Shown in pieces: positions 24,137 to 32,225 of a DNA stretch of 64,000 nucleotides; position 1 is the stretch's first letter, and the number at the start of each line of letters is the position of its first letter. A program made the translations under genes and the position numbers. Under the pieces are notes generated by a model. That model did not search any database. It was not told where the DNA came from and saw nothing but the letters and a program-made list of their open reading frames with translations. Source of the stretch: a bacterium (GTDB lineage: Bacteria; Desulfobacterota; Desulfocorpusculales; Desulfocorpusculum); NCBI GenBank assembly GCA_037481695.1, contig JBBFLE010000018.1, forward strand, positions 1 to 64,000, given 5' to 3'.

Positions 24137-27100
24137 ATGGCAGAAAAGGACTCATACATGCGTTGGAAGGACTTGGGGCTGCAAGAGGTGGATCCTTTCC
24201 TGGCCCGACTCACCCAATGGGAGGATGCGCGGCAAAGACTCAAGCTGATTCTGATTCCCTCTGAGAGCATATGTCCCAAGGCTGTAAGAGATGCCTTGGC
24301 CTCATCTTTCACCAGTGTTTATGCAGAGGGTTACCCACCCAATCTCATGGAGGGAGCCAGCGAGGAAGAGCTTCAGGATGTGGAAGAACACTTGATTCGC
24401 TACAGAAGGTACGGGGACAGAAGATTCTACAAGGGTACAGAATACGTTCACTTTGTGGAGGCGCTGGCTAAGGCCAGAGTGAGCCGTTTGTTTGCCACCT
24501 CTGATTGCCCGGCCAGAAACATCTTCGCCAATGTTCAACCCCTTTCTGGAGCTGCAGCCAATAATGCCGTGTACCAGGCCCTCCTGCAACCAGGCGACAC
24601 CATAATGGGCATGGCCCTGGCCCATGGGGGGCATCTGACCCATGGTAGCGAGCTTAACAGATCAGGAAGGCTTTACAGAGCTGTGCCTTACTGTGTGTCC
24701 AGCCGCACCGGCAGGATCGATTACCAGCAGTTGAGAAGCCTAGCCACAGAGCACCGCCCCAAGATGATAGTGGCTGGTTTCACCTCATACCCGTGGGCTC
24801 CGGACTGGAAAGAGCTAAGAGAGATCGCCGATGAGGTGGGAGCTTTTTTACTGGCCGATATTGCGCATCCAGCAGGCCTGGTGGCAGCCGGGCTTTATCC
24901 CAATCCTGTGGGCATCGCCCATGTTGTCACCTTCACCACCCACAAGACCCTGTGCGGGCCAAGGGGAGCTGTTATCTTGAGCACAGATCCTTCCATTGCC
25001 CAGAGGCTGGATTCGGCCGTTTTTCCAGGGGAGCAGGGCGGCCCCCATGTAAACAAAATAGCCGCCATGGCAGTAGCCTTTGCCATGGCCAACAGGGAGC
25101 AGTTTAGGCAACTTCAGAGGAAAATAGTTGAAAACGCAAAGGCTCTGGCTAATGCCCTGGAGGATCAAGGGGTCACCATCTGTTATGGCGGAACAGATAC
25201 CCACTTGCTGGTGGTGGACTTGAAGGGGTTGGGAAGGCCCACGGGTTATCCTCTTCTGGGGGAAATAGCAGCCCGCATCCTGGATTTGGCTGGTCTGGTG
25301 GTGAACCGCAACTCTTTGCCTGGTGATCCATCCTTTGCCCAGGCCAGAGGCATCAGGCTGGGCACGCCCTGGGCCACCCAAAGGGGCATGGGGCCCCAAG
25401 AAATGAAGGAAGTGGCCCGTTTGATAGCCTTTATCCTGGAAGAGATAAGACCTTTTACCTATAAAGGCTCCATCGGAGCTCTACCCAGAGGGAAGCTGCC
25501 CCAAGAAGTGCTGGAAAAGGCCAGGCTCAGGGTCCGGGAGCTCCTGGAAGGGGTTGATCCCGGAATATCTCCCTTGGGCTATCCCCACGAGACCAGCCCT
25601 CCCGAATCTGCCCTGGAAAAGGACGCTGCCGGAAAATCTCTATTTATTAGGATCCAAGGGGAGCGGGCCTGGGCTTTTCTGCAGGAGGTCTGCACGAGGG
25701 ATCTCACGGGGCTCTGCATGGGCGAAGCCAGGGAATCCTATGTGCTCGACGAGCAAGGCAAACTGCTGGATCGAATCCTTGTTCTCAGAGAAGGCCCGGA
25801 GTCTTTCAGAATATATTCGGGTCTTGGAAAGATATTGCCCTTGGCCACCTGGTTCAGAAACCTTTCTGACGGCTATGTTCTCTTTGACCCCGAAGACCTC
25901 CTCGCAAAAGTGCAGGGCCCTGTCAAGGTTCAGCTGGAGACCTGTCCTGAATCTGGCTTCCTTCAGCACTGGGAGGAGTCAATTGCAGCCCCAGAGCTTT
26001 TCCAAAAAAACCCATCTCTTATAGACATTCACAAACCATACTTCATAGGGCTTTGGGCACTGAAAGATCACCAGAGGCCTAGGTGTTTTTCCCCTTGGGA
26101 ACCTCCGCCCTCTCCCCAGTCACTGCGAAGGACCTCTCTTTATTCAAGACACAAGCTTTTGGCAAAAAAAATGGCTCCCTTTGCAGGTTGGGAGATGCCC
26201 ATTTGGTTTAGTTCCATACAAGAGGAGCACGGGGCTGTGAGAAAGGCTGCCGGGCTTTTTGACGTGAGCCACATGGGCACCATAGAGATACAGGGTGGCG
26301 AAGGTGCACATTTTTTGGATCTTGTGACCACCAATTACGTGCGCTGGCTCAGGCCAGGTGAGAGTCAGTACAGTTTTCTGCTTAGCCCAGATGGAGCCGT
26401 GATGGATGATTTATTGGTGTACAGGCTGGAAAAACAAAGATATCTTCTGGTGGTCAACGCAGCCAATGCTGAGAAGGATTTCAGTTGGCTTTCGGCCGTG
26501 GCAAGGGGTGAGGTGGCTCTTGATTTGGAAGGCAGAGGAGTCTTTTTTGGAGGAGAGTTGAGCCTAAAGTACCTGCAAGATCCCGAGGCCGGGGAAAGTG
26601 CACTGGTGGATCTGGCTCTCCAGGGCCCGGCCTCCAGGGCAATCCTGGAGCAAATGGCCGCAAGCCTGTGGGACAGGTGGGTACTGAGGGGACTCAAGAA
26701 GGGACAGGTGGCCAAGGTCAAGATGGGAGATACTTGCCTTTGGGTGGCCAGAACCGGGTACACAGGAGAGCAGGTAGGCTTCGAGATATTTGTACATCCT
26801 GAGAAAGCACCCCAAGTTTGGGATCAGATCCTGGAGTTGGGCAAACCCTTGGATGTGATTCCAGCAGGACTCGGGGCCAGGGACTCTCTTCGAATAGAAG
26901 CCGGCCTCCCCCTTTACGGTTTTGAACTGGCAGGCCCCCTGGGAATAGACCCTTTTGAGGCGGGTTTGGGGCAATTCGTGAAGTTTCACAAGCCATTTTT
27001 CTGCGGCCGCAGGGAAATGCTCACCAAAAGTCAAAAAGTAAAAAGAAGACTCATTCGCTTTCGCTTGATTCAGAAGGGAGTTCGTGTGGTCAGATCAGGG

Positions 27101-27361
27101 GATCTGGTCTTGCACAGAAGATCCCAACAAGTCATGGGATGGGTCACCAGCGCAGCCCCCAACAACCATGGGATCCAGATGGGCCTAGCTCTGGTGGAAT
27201 CCCGCTTTGCCCAGCCCAACACACCCATTGCCATCTTGAGCAAGGAACGTATCAAAGGCCAGCCTTCAGAGTCCATAGGCCCAGGCCAACATTTGGCGCT
27301 TCACGAGGAAGGGCTTATTCTGGAACGCTTCCCGGGCCGTGATACCCTTGCACAAGCCTGA
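24137..27361 (+). CDS. Serine hydroxymethyltransferase - aminomethyltransferase fusion (GlyA-GcvT)
   Basis: One uninterrupted frame of 1074 residues. The first ~475 are a complete serine hydroxymethyltransferase: LILIPSES, GYPPNLMEGASEE, NVQPLSGAAANNAVYQ, DIAHPAGLVAAG and PLP lysine in HVVTFTTHKTLCGPRG. About residues 500-680 form a shortened GcvT/YgfZ-like folate domain (IRIQGERAWAFLQEVCTRDL; YVLDEQGKLLDRILVL). From about 700 to the end is a full GcvT: HKLLAKKMAPFAGWEMPIW, GLFDVSHMGTIEIQG, ALQGPASRAIL, ARTGYTGEQVGFEIF, GLGARDSLRIEAGLPLYG and VTSAAPNNHG. The folate methylene group made by GcvT is the substrate of the GlyA half. ATG at 24137 has GGAG 9 nt upstream; the in-frame ATG at 24122 has no ribosome site. 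The T protein has no other copy nearby, so the fusion must supply it. Whether it is cleaved is unknown. Confidence 0.92.
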   Translation: MAEKDSYMRWKDLGLQEVDPFLARLTQWEDARQRLKLILIPSESICPKAVRDALASSFTSVYAEGYPPNLMEGASEEELQDVEEHLIRYRRYGDRRFYKGTEYVHFVEALAKARVSRLFATSDCPARNIFANVQPLSGAAANNAVYQALLQPGDTIMGMALAHGGHLTHGSELNRSGRLYRAVPYCVSSRTGRIDYQQLRSLATEHRPKMIVAGFTSYPWAPDWKELREIADEVGAFLLADIAHPAGLVAAGLYPNPVGIAHVVTFTTHKTLCGPRGAVILSTDPSIAQRLDSAVFPGEQGGPHVNKIAAMAVAFAMANREQFRQLQRKIVENAKALANALEDQGVTICYGGTDTHLLVVDLKGLGRPTGYPLLGEIAARILDLAGLVVNRNSLPGDPSFAQARGIRLGTPWATQRGMGPQEMKEVARLIAFILEEIRPFTYKGSIGALPRGKLPQEVLEKARLRVRELLEGVDPGISPLGYPHETSPPESALEKDAAGKSLFIRIQGERAWAFLQEVCTRDLTGLCMGEARESYVLDEQGKLLDRILVLREGPESFRIYSGLGKILPLATWFRNLSDGYVLFDPEDLLAKVQGPVKVQLETCPESGFLQHWEESIAAPELFQKNPSLIDIHKPYFIGLWALKDHQRPRCFSPWEPPPSPQSLRRTSLYSRHKLLAKKMAPFAGWEMPIWFSSIQEEHGAVRKAAGLFDVSHMGTIEIQGGEGAHFLDLVTTNYVRWLRPGESQYSFLLSPDGAVMDDLLVYRLEKQRYLLVVNAANAEKDFSWLSAVARGEVALDLEGRGVFFGGELSLKYLQDPEAGESALVDLALQGPASRAILEQMAASLWDRWVLRGLKKGQVAKVKMGDTCLWVARTGYTGEQVGFEIFVHPEKAPQVWDQILELGKPLDVIPAGLGARDSLRIEAGLPLYGFELAGPLGIDPFEAGLGQFVKFHKPFFCGRREMLTKSQKVKRRLIRFRLIQKGVRVVRSGDLVLHRRSQQVMGWVTSAAPNNHGIQMGLALVESRFAQPNTPIAILSKERIKGQPSESIGPGQHLALHEEGLILERFPGRDTLAQA

Positions 27362-27501
27362 TAGCCACTTCTTGGAGTTGGCTCCAATATGGCAAGCGTT
27401 ATTTTCCACGGCCCATGGAGATTCGGCTGGGGCCTGCTATCCACGAATTATCTTAACTGAAAGCACCCCGGAGTCTTGGGCTGCCATTGCCCGAAGATGG
27501 C

Positions 27502-28062
27502 CTACCTGGATGTATGATCTGGGCTGGGCAGTTTGGTTAGAGATATCTCCACCTGAAGCTCTTCAGCTAGGCCCTCTAGGTCCTTGCGCAAGGCTTTTCG
27601 ATCCATTTCCTGAGGCACGCTGACCTCCATCACCATGGTAAATACAGGACTGCCTGTGGTAGGAGCTGGCTCCACATGGGTATGCAGGTTGGTGATGTTG
27701 ATCCCCTTGGAGGCCAAAAGTTTGGAAGTTCTATACACTATTCCGGCTCGATCCAGACCCACCACCCGCACCTCATAATCCGGTTCCGGGTGCAGCCCAT
27801 GGATGGGAATCTGTTCTTGCATCACGGACAAAAACACAGTCAGACCTTTGTCCCACTCCAAGCGCTTGCATCCCCTCTGGAGCCTCTCTGGGAGGTCTTC
27901 CCCTTGACCTGAAAGTAGTATGAGCAAGGCAAAGTGATCCCCCAGAAGAGTCATGCTGGAGTCTTCCAGGTTGCAACCGCATTCGAATATCAGTTCAGTC
28001 ACATCGGCCACTATTCCAGGCCTGTCTTTGCCGATGGCCGAAATCACGAAAAAGCTTCTCAT
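27502..28062 (-). CDS. GcvR-like protein with two ACT domains
   Basis: Two ACT domains in tandem (about 1-78 and 88-175), starting FFVISAIGKDRPGIVADVTEL and repeating as YEVRVVGLDRAGIVYRTSKLL. The first half of each is the fold seen in GcvR, the glycine cleavage regulatory protein of enterobacteria, which represses gcv by binding GcvA. No GcvA-type LysR regulator is in the window. It is convergent with the glycine cleavage cluster and ends 140 nt from it. A glycine sensor for that cluster is a reasonable inference. ACT pairs of this kind are also called formyltetrahydrofolate deformylase-like regulators; no catalytic domain follows here. Confidence 0.8.
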   Translation of the reverse strand: MRSFFVISAIGKDRPGIVADVTELIFECGCNLEDSSMTLLGDHFALLILLSGQGEDLPERLQRGCKRLEWDKGLTVFLSVMQEQIPIHGLHPEPDYEVRVVGLDRAGIVYRTSKLLASKGINITNLHTHVEPAPTTGSPVFTMVMEVSVPQEMDRKALRKDLEGLAEELQVEISLTKLPSPDHTSR

Positions 28063-28251
28063 GAAAAACTCCCCTGGGGCTTCCCAGCTCCCACACCTTG
28101 GAGATTTCGCCTAAGGGACTTCTAGCAGGCCCAGCCATCCCATGAACAGGCCCCAGATTTCTGAGAACTACATAGAGCCTCCTTGGGCAGAAAACCAAGA
28201 ATCAAGCTCTCCTGGCAGATTGCCCTCGGCCTTCCCTATAAGACTCCCCAT

Positions 28252-29067
28252 TCAGCGTTTGCGCATCCTGCCGCCCTCATAACCGGGGTATCCCTCTTGC
28301 TGTTCCCTGGGACTCGGCGGCTTCCTAAAGCTCTCCGATTCCCTGTCAGGCAGGGGAAGGATTACCTCTATGCCCTCTTGTTGCAATTCCTTCTGGATCT
28401 CGTCTGCGTACCTTTTTTGCTCCTCAGGCGAGAGCCTGGAGAAGAAACCCAGGATCTCCTTGAGTTCCTCGGTGCCTATGGTTCCAGTAATCACGCGCCC
28501 ATCAGGAAAGATGATGGCAAACTGGCCGCTCTTGATTACCAGCTTTTCCCCGGTTACTGAATTGGTGATCTCCAGATCCCCAAATATGTGATAGGCCTTG
28601 GTGGTGTCCCCCTCCAGCATGGCTATGCTGTCGCTGCCCCTCACCCCCAGCACTGCAGTGGGGGTCTGGACCCGAAAATTGGAGCTTTCTTTGGAAAGAT
28701 ACTTGGTTACTATGAACCTGAGCTTCCCCTGCAAGAGCCCTATAACGGATTGTTTTCTCTTCTTGTCCCAAGTCAGTTCATACTGACGGATTTCTATGGC
28801 AGAATTCTCCGCCAATACTGTCATGCTGTCATCCTCGTACAGGATCTTGGCTCTCCCATCAGGGCCTGTTCTCACCTTATCCTTCTCGAACACCTCATCG
28901 TATCGCTTGGCTATCTTGAAGGAAGTTTCTCCTTCATGAAGTATCTCCACTGTTCCTCGCACCTCGGTGAGCACACCCACCTTCTGGGCCGAATGGGCTG
29001 GCAAGCTCCAGAAAACCATAACCAGAATCGTTAACAATGCTCCAAAACCTCTTGTCCAAATGCTCAT
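28252..29067 (-). CDS. FecR-domain envelope protein
   Basis: Begins with a signal peptide (TRGFGALLTILVMVFWSLPAHSA) and is then a secreted FecR domain: VRGTVEILHEGE, RTGPDGRAKILYEDDS, QTPTAVLGVRGSD and VIKSGQFAIIFPDGR. The C-terminus is charged and disordered (Glu/Arg/Pro, ending RKR). In other bacteria stand-alone FecR proteins are found beside beta-barrel or TPR surface proteins and have no known enzymatic role. The ATG at 29067 is chosen for its GAGGAGG ribosome site and for the clean signal peptide; the frame extends 29 codons upstream. It is cotranscribed with the TPR/beta-barrel gene 28 nt upstream. Confidence 0.82.
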   Translation of the reverse strand: MSIWTRGFGALLTILVMVFWSLPAHSAQKVGVLTEVRGTVEILHEGETSFKIAKRYDEVFEKDKVRTGPDGRAKILYEDDSMTVLAENSAIEIRQYELTWDKKRKQSVIGLLQGKLRFIVTKYLSKESSNFRVQTPTAVLGVRGSDSIAMLEGDTTKAYHIFGDLEITNSVTGEKLVIKSGQFAIIFPDGRVITGTIGTEELKEILGFFSRLSPEEQKRYADEIQKELQQEGIEVILPLPDRESESFRKPPSPREQQEGYPGYEGGRMRKR

Positions 29068-29095
29068 CTTGGACCTCCTCGGGGTTCGACCCAGT

Positions 29096-30601
29096 TCAGT
29101 AGCTCCAGGAAAACAGAAGTGAGTAAATCTGGCGATCATAGTCAAAATCCCCAATGTTGGAATCGTTTCTCACAAAAGCCATTCTGCCTTTGACCTCAAA
29201 ACCGTTTCCCAGAGGTCTGGAAAGCTGCCAGGCCATGGAGTACTGGTTGTCCTGCCTTTCCAAACCGAATAGAGATTGAACTCTGTCATAAGAGCGCCTC
29301 TGGTACTCGAAATCAAAGTTGAATTGCATCTTCCAGGGCAGTTGATATTGAAACCCGGCCAGCACCAAGAAGGACCTGTAGTCAAGGTTGCTCCCATCAG
29401 CCTGGTTTCCCTCAAATCCAAGGCCTGCCCGGAGGTAGCCCCGGCCTCCTTGCAGGAGGTAATACTGGTTGTATTCTGCCCTCAAATTCCAGGAATCAGG
29501 GTCGCTCTTATGTACTGTCGGGAAATTGTACTGTCTGCTTTGCCCCCTCAAGTAAAGCTCCGGGGCCAAGTTGTAAGGTCCATGATACATGAGGCTGGCT
29601 CCCAGGGAGTGGGTATCTGACAACTGATCTCCCCCCAGCAGAACCGACTGGTAGTAATAGAAGGGACGCAGATACCACTCTGCCCTGCGCCACACCCCGT
29701 AAAGCTCTCCAGTATTGCTTAGGACGTTCATATCGCTACTGTCGTCGTGCACGCTGGCATAAAAGCCGTACCTGCCTCCAAAGGACCACTCTCCCACATC
29801 CAGGAAGCGATAATCCAGAAGGGCAGAAAAGGGGAAGCGCACCTGAAACCTATCGGGTGTTTTCAGGGGAACTTCCAAGGAGTTCCTCCGCCCCTCTATG
29901 GTAACGTTGGTGTCATATTCCACCCCTGTGCTGAGCCTGGCCGAAAAACGGGGGCCTGCCTCCCTTGCCCCAATCTTATTGGCCTCCCAGGCGTATTCGC
30001 TCATGGGATTGATCTCACTCACCCTCTGGAAGACCGAGCTGGCAGCCTCATGCTGGTTGAGTTGTTTGAGTGCCAGCCCTTCATAGAACATGGAAGCCTG
30101 GTTGAGTCTTGGCTCCAGGGCCCTGGCTTTTTGCAAATCCCCCACGGCCTCCTTGGGCTGCCCCAGTTTGAGCCTCACCAGGCCCATAAAGAAAACCACT
30201 TCCCCGGAGGCTGGATCCAACTTGCTTGCTTCCTCCAGATACCCCAAGGCCTCTGGGAAAGATCCTTCCAAATACAAGGCTGCTGCCAAATCCAGCTTCA
30301 ATCTGGCATCTCCAGGCCTCTTTCCCACCTCCCCTTTGAACAGCTCAGAGGCAGAAGCCTTTCCCGAGGCCTTGGCCTTGGCCAGAAAAAGATACTTACG
30401 AATCTCCAGATTGCCCGGGTCCTCTTTCAGAGCCTCCCCTAGAGCTTCGGCTGCTTCACGGTAAGAGCCCTTGTCATAATACATCATGCCCTTGCTCATG
30501 AGCACCTCGGAGAGATCAGAGGCCATGGATACTGCCGGTGATTCTACACATACCATCAATGCCAAAATGATCACCAACCCCAAGCTGCATCTGACCACCA
30601 T
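29096..30601 (-). CDS. TPR protein with C-terminal outer-membrane beta-barrel
   Basis: Signal peptide (VIILALMVCVESPAVSMA), then five to six tetratricopeptide repeats between about 35 and 210 (AEALGEALKEDPGN; LGYLEEASKLDPAS; VGDLQKARALEPR). From about 228 the sequence changes to alternating hydrophobic/polar strands rich in aromatics (STGVEYDTNV, GRYGFYASVHDD, YLRPFYYYQS) and ends LLFSWSY, an aromatic C-terminus typical of barrel assembly signals. Length 501. Such TPR-barrel proteins are surface-exposed, probably exporting or anchoring a partner; the target is not identifiable. The downstream FecR gene is the likely partner. Start ATG at 30601 with GGAGG just upstream; the next codon GTG is better spaced and is an alternative start. 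Confidence 0.78.
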   Translation of the reverse strand: MVVRCSLGLVIILALMVCVESPAVSMASDLSEVLMSKGMMYYDKGSYREAAEALGEALKEDPGNLEIRKYLFLAKAKASGKASASELFKGEVGKRPGDARLKLDLAAALYLEGSFPEALGYLEEASKLDPASGEVVFFMGLVRLKLGQPKEAVGDLQKARALEPRLNQASMFYEGLALKQLNQHEAASSVFQRVSEINPMSEYAWEANKIGAREAGPRFSARLSTGVEYDTNVTIEGRRNSLEVPLKTPDRFQVRFPFSALLDYRFLDVGEWSFGGRYGFYASVHDDSSDMNVLSNTGELYGVWRRAEWYLRPFYYYQSVLLGGDQLSDTHSLGASLMYHGPYNLAPELYLRGQSRQYNFPTVHKSDPDSWNLRAEYNQYYLLQGGRGYLRAGLGFEGNQADGSNLDYRSFLVLAGFQYQLPWKMQFNFDFEYQRRSYDRVQSLFGLERQDNQYSMAWQLSRPLGNGFEVKGRMAFVRNDSNIGDFDYDRQIYSLLFSWSY

Positions 30602-30669
30602 GACTCCTCCCCATATCCGGGAATTCCCGGGGAAACCGTTTTGGAACCTAACCGGGTCGGTCTTTGCCG

Positions 30670-30698
30670 TTTTTAGTTGAAAACCGCTCTACAGTCAA
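30670..30698 (-). promoter_or_regulatory. Probable promoter of the TPR-barrel/FecR operon
   Basis: Minus-strand TTGACT (30698-30693), 17-nt spacer, TAAAAA (30675-30670): 5/6 and 4/6 matches. Start expected near 30663, leader about 60 nt. Confidence 0.45.
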
Positions 30699-30732
30699 GA
30701 ACTATTTGCAGCATCAAGATTTAGGCAGGCCT

Positions 30733-30808
30733 GAGGCTTCTGGGTGTGAGCTCTCAAGGCCCTGCAATTTTCATGAGTCCATCATAGACTCTGGGGAGCA
30801 GAAGCCTC
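30733..30808. other. Long inverted repeat, possible structured RNA
   Basis: GAGGCTTCTG (30733-30742) and CAGAAGCCTC (30799-30808) are perfect 10-nt complements separated by 56 nt. Inside it a second hairpin, GAGTC / GACTC (30776-30792 region), is possible. It lies in the 260-nt gap between the FecR/TPR operon and the tRNA-Sec gene. No poly-U tail is present on either strand. I cannot assign it to a family. Confidence 0.35.
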
Positions 30809-30858
30809 AAAATAGGGATTTCCAATAGGTTAGTGATGATCTGGAAGACCCGGGGACA

Positions 30859-30887
30859 TTGACACTGCCTGTTGGTTCTGCCAGAAT
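30859..30887 (+). promoter_or_regulatory. Promoter of the selenocysteine tRNA
   Basis: TTGACA (30859-30864), 17-nt spacer, CAGAAT (30882-30887). Transcription would begin near 30894, two bases ahead of the tRNA. Perfect -35, 4/6 -10. tatA probably shares the transcript. Confidence 0.6.
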
Positions 30888-30895
30888 GAGCAGGT

Positions 30896-30992
30896 GGAAG
30901 TGGAGAGGTTCTGGTGGGCCTCCTGGACTTCAAATCCAGTGTACCGGCCTAAAAAGTCGGTAGGTGGGTTCGATTCCCACGCACTTCCGCCA
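30896..30992 (+). tRNA. selC: tRNA-Sec (UCA anticodon), CCA encoded
   Basis: A 97-nt transcript with all features of bacterial tRNA-Sec. The anticodon arm is CTGGA-CTTCAAA-TCCAG with anticodon TCA. The D stem has 6 bp (AGGTTC/GGGCCT) with a 4-nt loop TGGT. The variable arm is a long hairpin ACCGGC-CTAAAAA-GTCGGT. The T arm is GTGGG-TTCGATT-CCCAC. The acceptor stem has seven pairs (GGAAGTG/CACTTCC); at the eighth position G faces G, where other bacterial tRNA-Sec have a pair. The discriminator is G and CCA is encoded. Presence implies that the genome makes selenoproteins, though no selA, selB or selD is in the window. Confidence 0.95.
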
Positions 30993-31036
30993 ACAGCCAT
31001 GGGAACAGGGCATTGCAAAGACCCGGGGAGGTCCAT

Positions 31037-31237
31037 ATGTTCACACCAGGTCCATGGGAACTGATAATCATCTTGCTCATCGTGCTCATAATATTTGGGG
31101 CCGGGAAGCTGCCTGAGATAGGAAGTGGCCTTGGCAAGGGCATACGTAATTTTAAAAAGGCCACCTCCGGCAAAGAGGAGATAGATGTCTCCAACTCCTC
31201 CACAAGCGAGGCCCAGCCTCCCAAGAAGGAAGGCTAG
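31037..31237 (+). CDS. tatA: Sec-independent translocase subunit TatA
   Basis: A 66-residue single-span protein: short periplasmic start FTPGPWE, hydrophobic helix [21 protein letters not shown], amphipathic helix [14 protein letters not shown], then a charged disordered tail. The FGxxKLPE hinge is diagnostic for TatA/TatE. The ATG at 31037 has GGGGAGG 5 nt upstream. It begins 44 nt after the tRNA-Sec end. The Tat pathway would be needed for folded cofactor-containing proteins such as the radical SAM protein AmrS encoded in this window, which has a Tat-type signal. TatB/TatC are not in the window. Confidence 0.95.
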   Translation: MFTPGPWELIIILLIVLIIFGAGKLPEIGSGLGKGIRNFKKATSGKEEIDVSNSSTSEAQPPKKEG

Positions 31238-31408
31238 CACCCAGGGAAAACCCGTGACAAGATATTCTTGGGGGCTTCACAGCTCGGATCGTGCGAGCCT
31301 CACAAGAGGGACTTGAGAGCCTGAGCCTCTTACCATGGTGAGGGGTTGGAACCAGGCTAATTTCAACCAGACTTGGGCCGGAGATGGACCGGCGGGTGAG
31401 GGGTATAA

Positions 31409-31603
31409 ATGTCCAGGTTGTGGAGTGAACAGGATCTAGAAGGCAGGATGGATTGCTTCGGAGAGTTCGAGTGCACAGATGAAATCTGTCTCTCTTATTG
31501 CGGGGTAAATATAGCTTGTGCCGCATCAAGCCATCAGGAACTGGAGGAGGACTGGGCAGAGCAAGAAGGGTTGGACGGCCTGCCCAGTATGGGCATGGAT
31601 TGA
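31409..31603 (+). CDS. Small Cys-containing acidic protein (CFG..C..C..C type)
   Basis: A 64-residue frame starting ATG at 31409 with GAGGGG 5 nt upstream. Cysteines are arranged as DCFGEFECTDEICLSYCG and NIACAAS, followed by a strongly acidic tail (QELEEDWAEQEG). The CFG...C..C...C arrangement resembles short hypothetical proteins of Deltaproteobacteria known to me only as a pattern, so the family cannot be named. An ATG at 31448 would give a 51-residue version starting at DCFGEFE. It sits alone in the 475-nt gap between tatA and dtd. Real gene is more likely than not; role unknown. Confidence 0.5.
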   Translation: MSRLWSEQDLEGRMDCFGEFECTDEICLSYCGVNIACAASSHQELEEDWAEQEGLDGLPSMGMD

Positions 31604-31712
31604 CCCTATTTTAGGCAAACAGAGTATTTAAAACCTTTGTGATATGATTTGGGGGCTCAAAGAACCTTAGGGTTATCTGTCTGTCTCCAGTTTCTGTTTC
31701 CTCCAAGGCCTC

Positions 31713-32180
31713 ATGAGAGTAGTGATACAAAGGGTTAGTCGTGCCCAAGTTACTTCAGGCCAGAGTCTTCTGGGCCGAATAGAAAAGGGGTTATTGATTT
31801 TCTTGGGAGTGGGAAAAGGAGACACCCATAGAGAAGTCACGGAGATGGTAGAAAAAATAGTTAATCTTCGCATCTTTGAAAATGAAGAAGGCAGATTCGA
31901 CAGATCCCTTTTGGATCTTCAGGGGGAAGTCCTTGTGGTGTCTCAATTCACCCTCTATGCAGACTGTAGGAAAGGCAGGAGGCCTTCATTCACAGAAGCG
32001 GCTTCACCTCAAGAAGCACTGCCCTTGTACCACAAGTTCATAGAAGAGTTGAGCTGCAGAGGGCTCCATGTGGAGGCGGGCAGCTTCGGGGAGCGGATGC
32101 AGGTGGAACTGGTAAATGAGGGGCCTGTGACCATATGTTTGGAAATTTCCCCTGGATGTAAAGAGGGGGGGGTGAAATGA
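31713..32180 (+). CDS. dtd: D-aminoacyl-tRNA deacylase
   Basis: Removes D-amino acids (and glycine mischarged on tRNA-Ala) from tRNAs in the cytoplasm. It has the two cross-subunit motifs: SQFTLYADCRKGRRPSF and NEGPVTICLE (Gly-Pro motif), and VVIQRVSRAQV at the start. Length 155 is normal; the C-terminal GCKEGGVK is a little longer than in E. coli. Confidence 0.95.
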   Translation: MRVVIQRVSRAQVTSGQSLLGRIEKGLLIFLGVGKGDTHREVTEMVEKIVNLRIFENEEGRFDRSLLDLQGEVLVVSQFTLYADCRKGRRPSFTEAASPQEALPLYHKFIEELSCRGLHVEAGSFGERMQVELVNEGPVTICLEISPGCKEGGVK

Positions 32181-32225
32181 GCTCCTTCATGTTCCAAACG
32201 CAGATTCAAAGGGCATGGGTTGAGG

